Shown: positions 1-8,810 of the stretch, piece after piece
Layout: each line of letters opens with the position of its first letter
How positions within the stretch are numbered: the stretch's first letter is position 1
Source: CAWANP01 sp963783445
GTDB taxonomy: Bacteria > Chloroflexota > Anaerolineae > JAAYZQ01
Direction of reading: 5' to 3'
Assembly: GCA_963783445.1 (NCBI GenBank)
Contig: CAWANP010000015.1
Location: 62,001 to 126,000, forward strand
DNA: 64,000 bases
Translations under genes and position numbers: made by a program
Notes under the pieces: generated by a model
Told to the model about the DNA's origin: nothing
What the model saw: only the letters and a program-made list of their open reading frames with translations
Database searches by the model: none

Positions 1-1
1 G

Positions 2-40
2 ATGTTCACGAACCAGTTTGTAGAGGGTGTTGGACCCTAG
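2..40 (+). CDS. possible C-terminal tail of an upstream gene (partial)
   Basis: One forward frame is open from the window edge to a TAG at 38-40 and reads FTNQFVEGVGP at its end. It stops one base before the ATG of the ABC ATPase gene, as in a tightly packed operon. NMT1/THI5-type solute-binding proteins often end in a short stretch of this kind, so it may be the end of a binding protein partnered with the next gene. Only a dozen codons are visible, so this is a guess. Confidence 0.22.
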   Translation: MFTNQFVEGVGP

Positions 41-41
41 T

Positions 42-851
42 ATGAGGCCTTTGTTGGAGGCAGAATCCCTCACCTACGTCTATCGCGGGCGCCGGGGGGA
101 TCTCTTGGCCTTGGACCACGTGGATCTGGTCGTTGGCGAGGGGGAGTTTCTGGCCATTGTAGGCCCCTCTGGTTGTGGAAAGAGTACATTGTTGCGGCTC
201 CTGGGCGGGTTGCTAATCCCGACGGCAGGTGAAGTCCGTCTGGACGTCCAGCGCCAGCAGTTGCGGGTAGGGTCAGGCGACGCTGCTTCACCTTCAAGTT
301 CACCGGACCGCCGGCTGGGGCCTGAGGTGGCCGTTGTCTTCCAAAGCGTGAACCTGATGCCCTGGCGCACGGTTCTGCGGAATGTGACCCTGCCACTGGA
401 GGTGGCGAAAGCGCCGCGGGAGGACGCGCAACGGCGCGCTGAGAAGCTTCTGGGGGTGGTTGGTCTGGCCGGCTTTGAGCAGGCCTATCCTCGCGAGCTT
501 TCCGGTGGTATGGCTCAGCGGGTGGCCCTGGCCCGGGCGCTGGTTGGGGACCCGGCCCTGCTGCTGCTCGACGAGCCTTTCGGTTCCCTTGACGCGCTGA
601 GCCGTGAGAGGATGAACCTGGATCTGCTACGCATCTGGCGTGATCAGGGGGTCACAGCGGTGATGGTCACGCATGATCTCGAAGAGGCGGTGTTGTTGGC
701 GGATCGGGTGCTGGTCATGTCAGCACGACCGGGTCGGATCTGTGCCGAGGTGAAGGTGGATCTGCCCCGGCCACGGACAGTGGAAGTTACATACACAGAG
801 TTCTTTGGTGTTCTTTCTCGGCGGGTGCGTGAAGCGATTGGGAGCGCGTGA
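42..851 (+). CDS. ABC transporter ATP-binding protein, NitT/TauT type
   Basis: Cytoplasmic ATPase subunit of an importer resembling the nitrate, sulfonate and taurine families (SsuB/TauB-like). Visible motifs are the Walker A GPSGCGKST near residue 41, the Q-loop in VVFQSVNLMPWRT, the signature LSGGM near 153, Walker B LLLLDEPF near 173, and the switch histidine in VMVTHDLEEA. A Ser-rich insertion of about 25 residues lies between Walker A and the Q-loop. ATG at 42 is preferred because GAGGGTG lies about 11 bases upstream and the protein then starts MRPLLEAESL. A GTG at 27 is possible but lacks a ribosome binding site. Permease and binding protein genes are presumably left of the window. The substrate cannot be told from sequence. 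Confidence 0.88.
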   Translation: MRPLLEAESLTYVYRGRRGDLLALDHVDLVVGEGEFLAIVGPSGCGKSTLLRLLGGLLIPTAGEVRLDVQRQQLRVGSGDAASPSSSPDRRLGPEVAVVFQSVNLMPWRTVLRNVTLPLEVAKAPREDAQRRAEKLLGVVGLAGFEQAYPRELSGGMAQRVALARALVGDPALLLLDEPFGSLDALSRERMNLDLLRIWRDQGVTAVMVTHDLEEAVLLADRVLVMSARPGRICAEVKVDLPRPRTVEVTYTEFFGVLSRRVREAIGSA

Positions 852-873
852 CTGATAGCATCCTGGCGGGTGA

Positions 874-902
874 TTGAATCGAGCCCGTGAAAGTACTACC
901 AT
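874..902 (+). promoter_or_regulatory. candidate sigma70-type promoter for the YtxH-like gene
   Basis: TTGAAT at 874-879 and TACCAT at 897-902 are separated by exactly 17 bases. Transcription would begin near 909, about 70 bases before the start codon at 978. Confidence 0.35.
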
Positions 903-977
903 GCTACCGACCTCCACAGGTCTCGGGGCTTATATAGCAGAGAAGGATCAAATAGGAAATAGGGAGGAAACGAAGCT

Positions 978-1220
978 ATGAACAAGGTTGTCAACATCAC
1001 AGCAGGGTTAGTTTTGGGTGCGGTGGTTGGTGTAGGTGTAGTCTTGCTCCTTGCACCACGGAGTGGGGCGGACACACGGCAGGGGATCCACGACCGCATC
1101 GACGCGATTCTGGCCGAGGGGCAACAGGCAGCCGAAACGCGGCGGCTTGAGCTGTCGGAGCGCTTTGAGGCGCTCAAACAGCCTGAGGGACAGACCGAAC
1201 CGGCGCCGTCAATGGACTAG
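978..1220 (+). CDS. YtxH-like small membrane-anchored protein
   Basis: An 80-residue protein with one N-terminal hydrophobic, Gly/Val-rich segment (about residues 7-27, ending in LLLAPRSGADTR) followed by a charged helix. The LLLAPxSGxxTR pattern at the membrane exit is the hallmark of YtxH-domain proteins, which are small general-stress proteins of unknown biochemical role. A good ribosome binding site (GGAGG) lies about 8 bases before the ATG. It stands alone between a rightward ATPase gene and a convergent amidohydrolase gene. The family assignment rests on the N-terminal motif only. Confidence 0.65.
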   Translation: MNKVVNITAGLVLGAVVGVGVVLLLAPRSGADTRQGIHDRIDAILAEGQQAAETRRLELSERFEALKQPEGQTEPAPSMD

Positions 1221-1400
1221 CGGGTTCTGCCTGCCTCAAGCGCTTGCCTACCTCTTCCGGGTCGTAGGCCAGCAAGACCTGAACAAACACTGCGCGGGTC
1301 GTGCCCACGCTGGCCCGAAGGGAGATGGCGTCTGGCCTGGAGCAGGACTGCTACTGCCGCCCGTGATCCTTGGGCCATGTCAGCCCGGAAGCGCCGGGGT

Positions 1401-2836
1401 CTAGAGCTGCCCGGCCTCCATGGCGGATAGCAGCGCCATGCCCTGGTGTATGGGATCGGCAGCGACACGCTGGGCCAGTGCCCTGGCCTGAACCTGGGCT
1501 TCAGCCCGTACAGCGGCCTGATCGGTGCAGAGTACCTGGCCGTCACGTATCAGCACCTGCCCGGCTACCATCACGGTCTTGACTTCGTGACCGCTCCCAG
1601 CGTAGACAAGGTTGGGCACAATGTTGCGCACGGGCAGATCCACGACCGGGGAGAGGTTGGGTGCGCTCAGATCCACCAGGATAATGTCAGCTTGCTTGCC
1701 AACTTCTAGCGACCCGACTTCTTCTCCCAATCCGATCGCTTGTGCCCCTTCCACCGTGGCCATTCGCAAGACCTGCCAGGCTGGCATGACTGCGGGGTCG
1801 CGCGACTGAATCTTGTTGAAAAGGGCTGTGAGCTTCATCTCGTTAAAGATGTTGTTGCAGTTGTTGCCGCTGGCCTGATCAGAGCCGAGTGCTACCAGGC
1901 CGCCAGCTTCCTGGAAAGCCCGGGCTGGAGGGACGATACCGTCGATGATGCCAATGCTGCCAGAGCAGAGGGCCATGCGTGCCCCGCGTCTAGCGATCAG
2001 TGCTGCCTCGTCGTCGGTGGCCTCGGTAAGGTGTACGGCAAGCAGCTGCTCGTCCAGATAGCCCAGATCGTCCAGAAAGGCAGGCGTCCGCTGTCCATAG
2101 CGTTGGACCAGTTGATCGATCTCGCGATCCCCCTGGGCAACGTGCATGTGGAGCATCCACCCATGGCCATCGGCGACTTGTTTGATCTCGAGGAGTTGCT
2201 CTCGGGGGATCATGTCGGGTCCCTGCGGGCCGAGCATGACGGAAATCCGACCGTCAGCAGCACCCTGCCACTCCTGGCAGAAGGCAATGGCTGTGTCGGC
2301 GGCCGCCTTGCCGGACTGCAAATCAAAGGGATAGAGGTCCCCGACCTTCCAGCCTGCCATGCCCCGCGGGGGAGGGCGCTGATCCTGGGTGTGAGCCGGG
2401 CTCGAACGCCAATCTCAACAAAGACTTCAGGCCAGCCAGGGTAAGGCACCGCATAGTCACCCATCGTCGTTGTCCCCGCCATGAGGGCCTCCAGGACGTT
2501 GAGGCGGGTCCCGGCCAGCGATGCCTGTGGGGTGATGTGCCGGGCATAGGGGGCTAGGGCGCGCTGCATCCAGTGCGCCACGTCCTGCGCTACGCCGCGG
2601 ATGATGGCCAGTGGTGTGTGCATGTGGGCGTCGATCAGGCCTGGCAGCACTGCGCAGCCTGTTGCATCGATAAGGTTGCTGGTCTCATAACATGAGGACA
2701 GCTTGGCAGTGGATCCCACCGCGACGATGCGGCTCCCCTGTACTGCCACAGCGCCATCGGCCAGATAGCCTACTCCCCTTCCCGTCATGCTGAACAGGTG
2801 GGCGTGAGTTATGAGCGTGTCAGCCAATTCGGCCAC
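1401..2836 (-). CDS. amidohydrolase (TrzN/AtzA/MtaD-like deaminase family), frameshifted
   Basis: Metal-dependent hydrolase of the amidohydrolase superfamily, closest in style to S-adenosylhomocysteine/5'-methylthioadenosine deaminases and chlorohydrolases. The N-terminal part (GTG start at 2836, AAAGGA upstream) carries the metal motif in LPGLIDAHMHTPLA. The C-terminal part carries the LHMHVAQGDREI and AVHLTEATDDE histidines and the ALGSDQASGNN aspartate motif. The two parts lie in different frames. Reading must change near 2360-2375, next to a run of five G, where RISALPRG joins MAGWKVGDLYPFD. Joined length is about 477 residues, normal for the family. The shift looks like a single-base error. 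Substrate is unknown. It is the last gene of a leftward run. Confidence 0.75.
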
Positions 2837-2942
2837 GATGATTCCTTTCAGTTGTAGGTCTACTCCCCGGATGGGATCTCAGTCAAACATCGCGGGACGG
2901 TTGGGATCACCCAGATGGGCGAGTACCTCTGCCAGGTGCCGC

Positions 2943-3350
2943 TCAAAGAGTCCCCACCACTTTGGCTGGCATTACCTCGAACCCGCTCTCTTCCCACACC
3001 TCTCGGATGACCATCTCGGAAGGGAGATCGCCGACGTCGGCCCAGCCTCCTGGCATACACCAACGTTCGTCGACCCGCTCCTGGACCAGGAGGATCCTGC
3101 CACTGCGTGTGACCGCGCCCCGTACATCTACCTTGGGTGTTGCATAGCCCGGCTGCATTCGAAAGTCCTGGAGCAGAGAGTCCAGTGGAATCTCAGTCTG
3201 GCTGTGGACGATTTCGGCGGCAAGCTCGGTGAGGCGCTGGTAGCGAATCGTGTCGTATTCGGTTTCACTGAAGGTCAGGCCGGTCTGGCATAGAGCCTGG
3301 ATCTCTCGGGCCCATGCCAGCCAATGTGGCGTACCGCTCCCTGACTCCAA
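2943..3350 (-). CDS. Nudix hydrolase with N-terminal helical domain, C-terminus lost
   Basis: The N-terminal part (WLAWAREIQALCQTGL) matches the helical extension found before the Nudix domain in a family of nucleoside-diphosphate-linked pyrophosphatases. The Nudix box is visible as GWADVGDLPSE followed by REVWEESGF, with Asp in place of the first conserved Glu. Translation stops after KVVGTL, only 135 residues, where relatives run to about 200. In another frame, directly after the stop, the sequence continues FERHLAEVLAHLGDPNRPAMFD, which resembles the usual end of this family. So a frameshift combined with loss of roughly 50 residues is likely. The start is a TTG that overlaps the stop of the preceding gene (TGATTG), suggesting translational coupling. 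Confidence 0.62.
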   Translation of the reverse strand: MESGSGTPHWLAWAREIQALCQTGLTFSETEYDTIRYQRLTELAAEIVHSQTEIPLDSLLQDFRMQPGYATPKVDVRGAVTRSGRILLVQERVDERWCMPGGWADVGDLPSEMVIREVWEESGFEVMPAKVVGTL

Positions 3351-4010
3351 TCAATCACCTGCCTCAAGGACCACTGTTTCCCCGTCGTAGAGTTTGGTGA
3401 AAGACAGTCCATCGTCCGCTGTCCCGATACCAGAGCCAAAGTGCATCGGGACCACAACTTGGGGCTGTATGGCGCGAGCCGCTTCAGCTGCTTCTTCCGC
3501 CGTCATTACATATTTGCCGCTGACGGGCAGCAGTGCTACGTCGCAGTCGAAATCGGCCATCTCTGGGATGTGATCGGTGTCCCCGGCAAAGTAGAGTCGC
3601 TGTCCACCGATGGTGAGAATATAGCCCACCATGTCGGCCTGCCTGGGATGAAAAGGGACTCCAGGCGAGCGAAATTTGCTGACGTTGTAGGCACGTACCG
3701 CCTCGACCTCGACTCCGGCTACAGTCATGCTCTCTCCAGGGCGGATGATCTGTGCCCCAGGGAGTTGATCGGCCGCGCCAGCACTGCAGATCACCAGGGT
3801 GTCAGGCCCACTGATGGCCTCTATGTCCTGCGGGGAGCAGTGGTCGCCGTGTTCGTGGCTGACCAGTACCAAGTCGGCTATGCGCCCTGAACCCTGGATA
3901 TCAGTTGGACGCAATTGCCAGGGATCAAAGTAGATGATGGGCGGTCCATCCAGCCGGAAGCTGTCATGTCCCAGCCAGTGCAATTTGCCAAGCAGTTCCT
4001 GGATGTTCAT
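3351..4010 (-). CDS. metallo-beta-lactamase-fold hydrolase (UlaG-like)
   Basis: A 219-residue metal-dependent hydrolase. The metal-binding motif is VSHEHGDHCS, followed by the MVGYILTIGGQRLYFAGDTDHI segment with the bridging Asp and a late His in VVPMHFGSG. The length and the absence of other domains fit the small UlaG/YtnP-like branch, often annotated as L-ascorbate-6-phosphate lactonase-like although substrates vary. The ATG at 4010 is chosen because GGAGGG sits 5 bases upstream. A longer reading from 4085 has no supporting site. It is followed without a gap by the Nudix gene. Confidence 0.8.
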   Translation of the reverse strand: MNIQELLGKLHWLGHDSFRLDGPPIIYFDPWQLRPTDIQGSGRIADLVLVSHEHGDHCSPQDIEAISGPDTLVICSAGAADQLPGAQIIRPGESMTVAGVEVEAVRAYNVSKFRSPGVPFHPRQADMVGYILTIGGQRLYFAGDTDHIPEMADFDCDVALLPVSGKYVMTAEEAAEAARAIQPQVVVPMHFGSGIGTADDGLSFTKLYDGETVVLEAGD

Positions 4011-4088
4011 GCTACCCTCCTTGGGTTCTACACCTCTGATATCCGTCCCGGATGCAGTACTCCATTGTGCCTTATTATACAACAAGCC

Positions 4089-5324
4089 TCAGTGGATCGA
4101 CAACCTACGCTCAGAGTAGAATAGCAGGGTGAGCAGAACGCCTAGTGCCAGGATCAGATAGACAGCCATGAGCGCCATAGCGCTTTGCGGACTGATCGAT
4201 TCAAAGATCTGCCCCATGAGCAGGGGCAGCGTCATGCCCCCCAGGCTGGCCCCAACGAGAAACCAGCCAGTCATCCGGCCAGTGATGGTCACTCGGTGTT
4301 CGGCGAGTGTGATAGCAGTGGGGAAGACGGATGCCATGAACAGTCCCATGCCGATGGTCGCCACCCATGTCGCCAGCTGTGACTGGGGCCACAGGAGCAG
4401 AACACTCACGCTGGCCAGACATCCGACAGCGTCGGCGAGGAGGATCCACCGGGGGCGCACCTGGCTGGCAATGGGGATGGCCAGCAGCCGACCAAAGGTC
4501 AGGGCACCCCAATAAGCTGAAGTGAGATAGACGGCAGCAGTAGCACTGCCCAGATCCAGAGCGACAGCGTAGCTATAGATCCAGCCACCAAAACCACCTT
4601 CGACACCCACAAAGAGGAATAGGATCAGTGTAACCATGATCACGACAGTGCGCTCGCGGCGTGCGGGTCTCGGATCCGTTGCGACCACTGTGCCAGTTGT
4701 CGCTGGCGGGGCTTGAGCCTTAGCCTGCGCAGCCGGACTGGCCAGCCTTAGCAACCAGATGGCGACAGGCAACATCAGCACTGCCAATGTCCAGAACGCC
4801 CACGAGATCTCACCTTTGGCGAGCAAAGCTTGGCCAACGATGATAGGAGAGATAAGGGCCCCAAGTCCCCAGAAGAAATGGAGGCCGTTCATGAACGGAC
4901 CCACACTACGGCCATGTACCCACACAAGCAGTGCGTTACCACCGACATCCACCGTGCCCTGGGCTGCTCCAAGAACGGCAATGATCGGAATCAATAGCCA
5001 GAGCCTGGGTAGAAAGGGGGTGAGGGCTAGCATTGAGGCCATAACGAGCAGTCCAGCGGCCATGAGCGGGTTGCCTGGCACTCGGTCATACCTGCGCCCC
5101 GCCAGGAGGGAACCAACCAGGTAGCCCACCGCAACGGCCGTGAACAGGAAGCTAATCTCGTTCAGTCGGGACTGCGTCTGGTCGGCTAGCCCCGGGAGGG
5201 TGGGCCCCAGGATGGCGCCCGCCATTCCCAGGGCAATGAAAGCGAGGTAATAGGCGGCAGTCAGAGACCACCGCCGCCGGTCGTTTCCTGTATCTATAGC
5301 AGGTGCCCCATGGTTGTCGGTCAT
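4089..5324 (-). CDS. MFS transporter
   Basis: A 411-residue integral membrane protein with about 12 hydrophobic segments in two halves. Between the halves, near residues 200-225, is an Ala/Pro-rich and Arg-rich cytoplasmic loop (AKAQAPPATTGTVVATDPR, then RRE). The loop between helices 2 and 3, GSLLAGRRYDRVPG, is the signature loop of the major facilitator superfamily. FWGLGALISPIIVG and FPTAITLAEH recall the FucP/YfkF-type sugar porters, but the substrate cannot be fixed. It lies in the leftward run with a GHMP kinase, so uptake of a sugar or polyol used by that kinase is conceivable. No clear ribosome binding site is seen before the ATG. Confidence 0.82.
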   Translation of the reverse strand: MTDNHGAPAIDTGNDRRRWSLTAAYYLAFIALGMAGAILGPTLPGLADQTQSRLNEISFLFTAVAVGYLVGSLLAGRRYDRVPGNPLMAAGLLVMASMLALTPFLPRLWLLIPIIAVLGAAQGTVDVGGNALLVWVHGRSVGPFMNGLHFFWGLGALISPIIVGQALLAKGEISWAFWTLAVLMLPVAIWLLRLASPAAQAKAQAPPATTGTVVATDPRPARRERTVVIMVTLILFLFVGVEGGFGGWIYSYAVALDLGSATAAVYLTSAYWGALTFGRLLAIPIASQVRPRWILLADAVGCLASVSVLLLWPQSQLATWVATIGMGLFMASVFPTAITLAEHRVTITGRMTGWFLVGASLGGMTLPLLMGQIFESISPQSAMALMAVYLILALGVLLTLLFYSERRLSIH

Positions 5325-5438
5325 TGGCGACGTATCAGGCGGAGGGTTACGGTCCGCAGTATCGTGTGTCTGTCGGTGTCGAGCTTTCCCTCATCTACAG
5401 ATGTTCGCTCGAAGCTACTGGATACTGGCCAGCATCTG

Positions 5439-6488
5439 TCAGACATTGGCTTTGATGGATAGTCTGAGAGATCGCATGCCCAGATCGCGCTCGATAATCT
5501 CGACTGCGGACTGCTGATCGGTTTTGCTGCGGGCAATGAATTGGGCTGAGCCATCGCCCTGGGAGCCAACCCCTTTGCCACCCCAAATGTAGGGCTTGAG
5601 GGGCTCGTAATTCAGGACGCGATGGAGTACGGGAGCAGACAATTCTTCCGGGCAGGCCGGGATGGCGAACTCGTCGAAGAGTGCCTGGGCATCGACCATG
5701 AGCGATCCCATGTGCTTTGCGTCTCCATCCCGCAATGCCTCGACGGCTTGGTGGACAATACGGTCATTGATCGGGCCCAGGAGCGCCTGCACACCCCGAT
5801 CGACCTCATTCTTGGCCTGAGGATAACAGTTGTTCAACTGTTCCAAAATCCTCATGGTGTCCTTCTGTGCGTCCAGATCGACGAGTACCAAATGCAGGTC
5901 TTGCCCGACCTGCAGCGCTTCCGTCTCCAACTCTTCTCCATCGAAGGTCATCAGAACAGGACAGTTACCAAAGGCGCAGCCCTGATCCATGCGGCCGCAT
6001 CTTGAAGGCGTTGTGATCTCTCCCTGGTAGGCCAATTCCATCTCGTCGCGGACGGTCAGTCCCAGATCATAGATGCGGTTGAAGGCTCGTGCTGCCAGCA
6101 CGCAGGCAGCCGCGCTGGACGAGAGCCCCTTCTTGATCGGGAGATCGGTTCTGTAGTTGTCGACCACCAAGCCCTTTACACCGTAATGTGTCAGCATCTG
6201 GTAGGCAGCTCCGGCAACGTAGCTCCAGAATCTGCCTCGCTGCGCTTCCTCCAGCAACGCCCCAGGCTCCATCGGAACCTCATGAGGGCCACGTATCTCG
6301 CCGCCAGGCATTGTAGCCGTGACGACCAACGCACTGGGATGCGGCTCGACCTGGGCATAGATGCCTTGATCGGTGCCGCAGATGAGTGTGTAACCTTTTT
6401 CGATGGATGGGTTCGTCTGCCGGTATCCTCCGGCCCAGTCTGAGTGTTCTCCAAACAGGCAGATGCGCCCGGGGACAAAGAGATTCAT
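5439..6488 (-). CDS. GHMP family kinase (sugar kinase type)
   Basis: ATP-dependent small-molecule kinase of the GHMP (galactokinase, homoserine, mevalonate, phosphomevalonate) fold. The N-terminal GRICLFGEHSDWAGGY is the substrate-binding motif. The ATP-binding Gly/Ser loop LPIKKGLSSSAAACVLA is near residue 118. The C-terminal motif 3 appears as GGKGVGSQGDGSAQF near 305. The GEHSDW opening resembles galactokinase and L-arabinokinase-like enzymes more than mevalonate kinases, suggesting a sugar substrate, but this is inference. The ATG is preceded by AGGAGAC. The gene starts 15 bases after the end of the old-yellow-enzyme gene and is probably co-transcribed with it. Confidence 0.85.
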   Translation of the reverse strand: MNLFVPGRICLFGEHSDWAGGYRQTNPSIEKGYTLICGTDQGIYAQVEPHPSALVVTATMPGGEIRGPHEVPMEPGALLEEAQRGRFWSYVAGAAYQMLTHYGVKGLVVDNYRTDLPIKKGLSSSAAACVLAARAFNRIYDLGLTVRDEMELAYQGEITTPSRCGRMDQGCAFGNCPVLMTFDGEELETEALQVGQDLHLVLVDLDAQKDTMRILEQLNNCYPQAKNEVDRGVQALLGPINDRIVHQAVEALRDGDAKHMGSLMVDAQALFDEFAIPACPEELSAPVLHRVLNYEPLKPYIWGGKGVGSQGDGSAQFIARSKTDQQSAVEIIERDLGMRSLRLSIKANV

Positions 6489-6503
6489 AGGATGTCTCCT
6501 GGT

Positions 6504-7565
6504 TCAGTGTGGTCGAGCGGTCCGGTATTGGCGAGGCCAGGTCATTTCTTGACCCAAGACGTGGGCAGCGTGAAGGGGCCAGTATGGATGCCGCAACAGT
6601 TCGCGGCCCAAGACTATCAGGTCGGCCCTGCCGTTGCGGATGATTTCGTCAGCCAATTCAGGTGTCGTGATGAGGCCCACTGCTGCCGTTGGCATGCCTG
6701 CCTCGCGGCGAATCTGTTCAGCAAAGGGTACCTGATAGCCTGCACCGATCCCTTCTGGACTCGTGGGCAGCGAACCACCGGAGGAGCAGTCGATGAGGTC
6801 CACACCCCGGGCGCGCAGTTCCCGTGCCACAACAACGACCTCGTTTGGCGTCAGGCCCTTTTCTGGCGCATGCAGTTGTTCGGCCCAGTCGGTGGCTGAG
6901 ACACGAACAAGGAGGGGCTTTTCCGGAGGCCAGACCTGCCGTATGGCCTCGGTCACTTGGAGCAAGAACCGCATGCGGTTCTCGAGGCATCCGCCGTATT
7001 CATCCGTACGGTGATTCGAAATGGGCGAGAGAAATTGGTGGATCAGATAGCCGTGGGCTGCATGGATCTCTACAAGGTCAAAGCCGGCGGCCAGGGCCCG
7101 CTGGGCAGCCGCTTGCCATCTGGCAACGTTCTGGTCAATTTCCCCTGGCGCGAGTTCACACGGCTCCTTCCAACCCTCGGTGAAAGGCAGGTCGCTGGGG
7201 CCAACCAGGGATTCGGGGCCCCGGCCTTTGTCTGCGCTCCATGCCTTGCGTCCCGCGTGGGCGAGCTGGACGCCAATGGCCGCACCTTCTGCTTGAACCA
7301 ACCGGACCATACGCGCCAGTGGCTCTACCTGTCCGTTGTCCCACAGGCCCAGGTCCCTCTGGCTGATGCGCCCGCGTGGCTCAACAGCCGTGGCCTCGGT
7401 GAGCAGCAGCCCACTTCCACCGATAGCGCGGGCAAAGTAGTGAGCCATGTGCCAATCTGTCGAGCACCCGTCGCCCTGGGCAGAGTTCATGACCATGGGG
7501 GCCATAGCGATGCGGTTGCGAAGCTCTAGTCCCCGTAGGCTCAACGGTGAGAATAGCTGTTTCAT
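6504..7565 (-). CDS. NADH:flavin oxidoreductase, old yellow enzyme family (YqjM-like)
   Basis: FMN-dependent ene-reductase or NADH:flavin oxidoreductase with a single TIM-barrel domain of 353 residues, the size of the YqjM class. It begins LFSPLSLRGLELRNRIAMAPM, contains LAHAGRKAWSADKG, and has the substrate-anion motif AAHGYLIHQFLSP and NHRTDEYGG with the conserved HxxH-like pair. FMN phosphate is likely bound by the late AVGLIT and VLGRELLRHPYWPL segments. The start at 7565 is favoured by GGAGAG just upstream. It lies between the glycosylase-like gene and the GHMP kinase in a leftward operon-like run. Confidence 0.9.
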   Translation of the reverse strand: MKQLFSPLSLRGLELRNRIAMAPMVMNSAQGDGCSTDWHMAHYFARAIGGSGLLLTEATAVEPRGRISQRDLGLWDNGQVEPLARMVRLVQAEGAAIGVQLAHAGRKAWSADKGRGPESLVGPSDLPFTEGWKEPCELAPGEIDQNVARWQAAAQRALAAGFDLVEIHAAHGYLIHQFLSPISNHRTDEYGGCLENRMRFLLQVTEAIRQVWPPEKPLLVRVSATDWAEQLHAPEKGLTPNEVVVVARELRARGVDLIDCSSGGSLPTSPEGIGAGYQVPFAEQIRREAGMPTAAVGLITTPELADEIIRNGRADLIVLGRELLRHPYWPLHAAHVLGQEMTWPRQYRTARPH

Positions 7566-7621
7566 GGGTCTCTCCTTCAATGTCATTCGTTGGGCAAATG
7601 TGCCAATCCGATCCCGAGATC

Positions 7622-8254
7622 CTATGTGAGGGCAGCCACGCCAGCCACAAACTTGGCTTTACCGCCCCTTGACGGGTGCCGGATGTATTGGGCATCAACG
7701 CCGATGGCCATCAATGTGCGCTGCGCTACTCGGCCGATGGCGTAGGGCTGTGCATCAGGATATAAGGCAAGCAAGCACTCCAAGACCTGATGCCCGTGAT
7801 ACAGGTCCTTGCCCGGGGCCCGGTTGGTGAGTGGTCCCGAGGGCTCAAAGGGATGCCATGGGAAAGCGTTCCACAAGACGCAGTCCCTGCGCTCACCCAG
7901 GGCTTGCCATACCATCTTGGCCGATCTCTCGGCCCAGGGGTTGTCGGCTGTACTGCTGCGCGCCAGTTTCTTGCCTATCGTCCAGCTCAGGCGACCCGGA
8001 CCGGCCAATTGTGCTTCTCCAGTGAATGGGATGCCCGAGAAGCGACAGCCTGCATAGCCAGCCGCCTCACCCACCAGGACGAAGCGTACACCTGAGCGCT
8101 GGTCAAAACTCTCCAGGTAGCATTGCAGATTCTGGCACCGAACTTCAGCACCATCGGGTTGGTCCAACACCGGATGGACATCCCTGTACTGGTTAAATGC
8201 CTCGCTACTGCCAGCGTACTGGGTCAGCAGACGGAATAGTTGGTCGTACTTCAT
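7622..8254 (-). CDS. uracil-DNA glycosylase superfamily protein
   Basis: A 210-residue protein with the alpha/beta fold motifs of the uracil-DNA glycosylase superfamily. The N-terminal active-site loop is VLVGEAAGYAGCRFSGIPFTG and the C-terminal loop is RHPSRGGKAKF, where the superfamily usually has an HPS or HPSP motif. The central WNAFPWHPFEP segment also fits. There are no four-cysteine iron-sulfur ligands, so it is not a typical family 4 enzyme. The exact family and lesion specificity are uncertain. It would act in base excision repair in the cytoplasm. Confidence 0.75.
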   Translation of the reverse strand: MKYDQLFRLLTQYAGSSEAFNQYRDVHPVLDQPDGAEVRCQNLQCYLESFDQRSGVRFVLVGEAAGYAGCRFSGIPFTGEAQLAGPGRLSWTIGKKLARSSTADNPWAERSAKMVWQALGERRDCVLWNAFPWHPFEPSGPLTNRAPGKDLYHGHQVLECLLALYPDAQPYAIGRVAQRTLMAIGVDAQYIRHPSRGGKAKFVAGVAALT

Positions 8255-8810
8255 TGGCTAGAAGTCGTGATCTACTCTTTCATAACCAGATTCTGGGGCT
8301 GGCCACCATGCCTGGTGAGAATGGTGTACACGGGAGGCCTCGGCACCAGTGGCGACACTCCTTTTGATGCTTTTCACTTCGATTCTTCCCAGTTCCGATT
8401 CGTGCCTTGGAGTTCTATAGTTTCCATTGCTACCTGCCGTCCTCTCGGTTTTCGAGTTTTTGATGCCCGTTCGGACGCTATCCCGTGCAGAAAGTGCGAG
8501 AAGATGAAGCTCTATCAAGCTCTGCAGGCACCCTGGTGCGGCCGCTGCATTATACCAAGGTTGGCGGTATCGGTCAAAGAACCATCGCCGCCTCAGCCAA
8601 GCTAGAGAAGCCTGGAAACTGTCACTCTTGGGTCTGCGTACCGTACCCAGGTATGTAGAACAAGGGCGGTCCAGCTCTGGCAAAACCGGTGCAGAGAATG
8701 GCTTTAGGCGGATCGGTCCAAGTCCTGCAAAAACTACCCGATCCGCCCAAACCACCCAATTCTGATCGCGACGTTGAACAGTTCAATCCTCTGTCGGCGG
8801 ACAATCAGGG
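8255..8810. other. 556-bp intergenic stretch with no supported gene
   Basis: Open frames exist on both strands but are Arg/Ser-rich and match nothing recognised. The only structure seen is a 10-bp inverted repeat at 8707-8747. Confidence 0.5.
8707..8747 (-). terminator. inverted repeat downstream of the S10 peptidase, possible terminator
   Basis: GGCGGATCGG at 8707-8716 pairs with CCGATCCGCC at 8738-8747 across a 21-base loop. It lies 64 bases beyond the stop of the leftward peptidase gene. There is no T tract after the hairpin, so an intrinsic terminator is uncertain. Confidence 0.35.

Noticed and set aside
8258..8755. A 165-residue leftward open frame
   Set aside because: Arg/Ser-rich composition, no motif, no ribosome binding site and an unlikely codon pattern.
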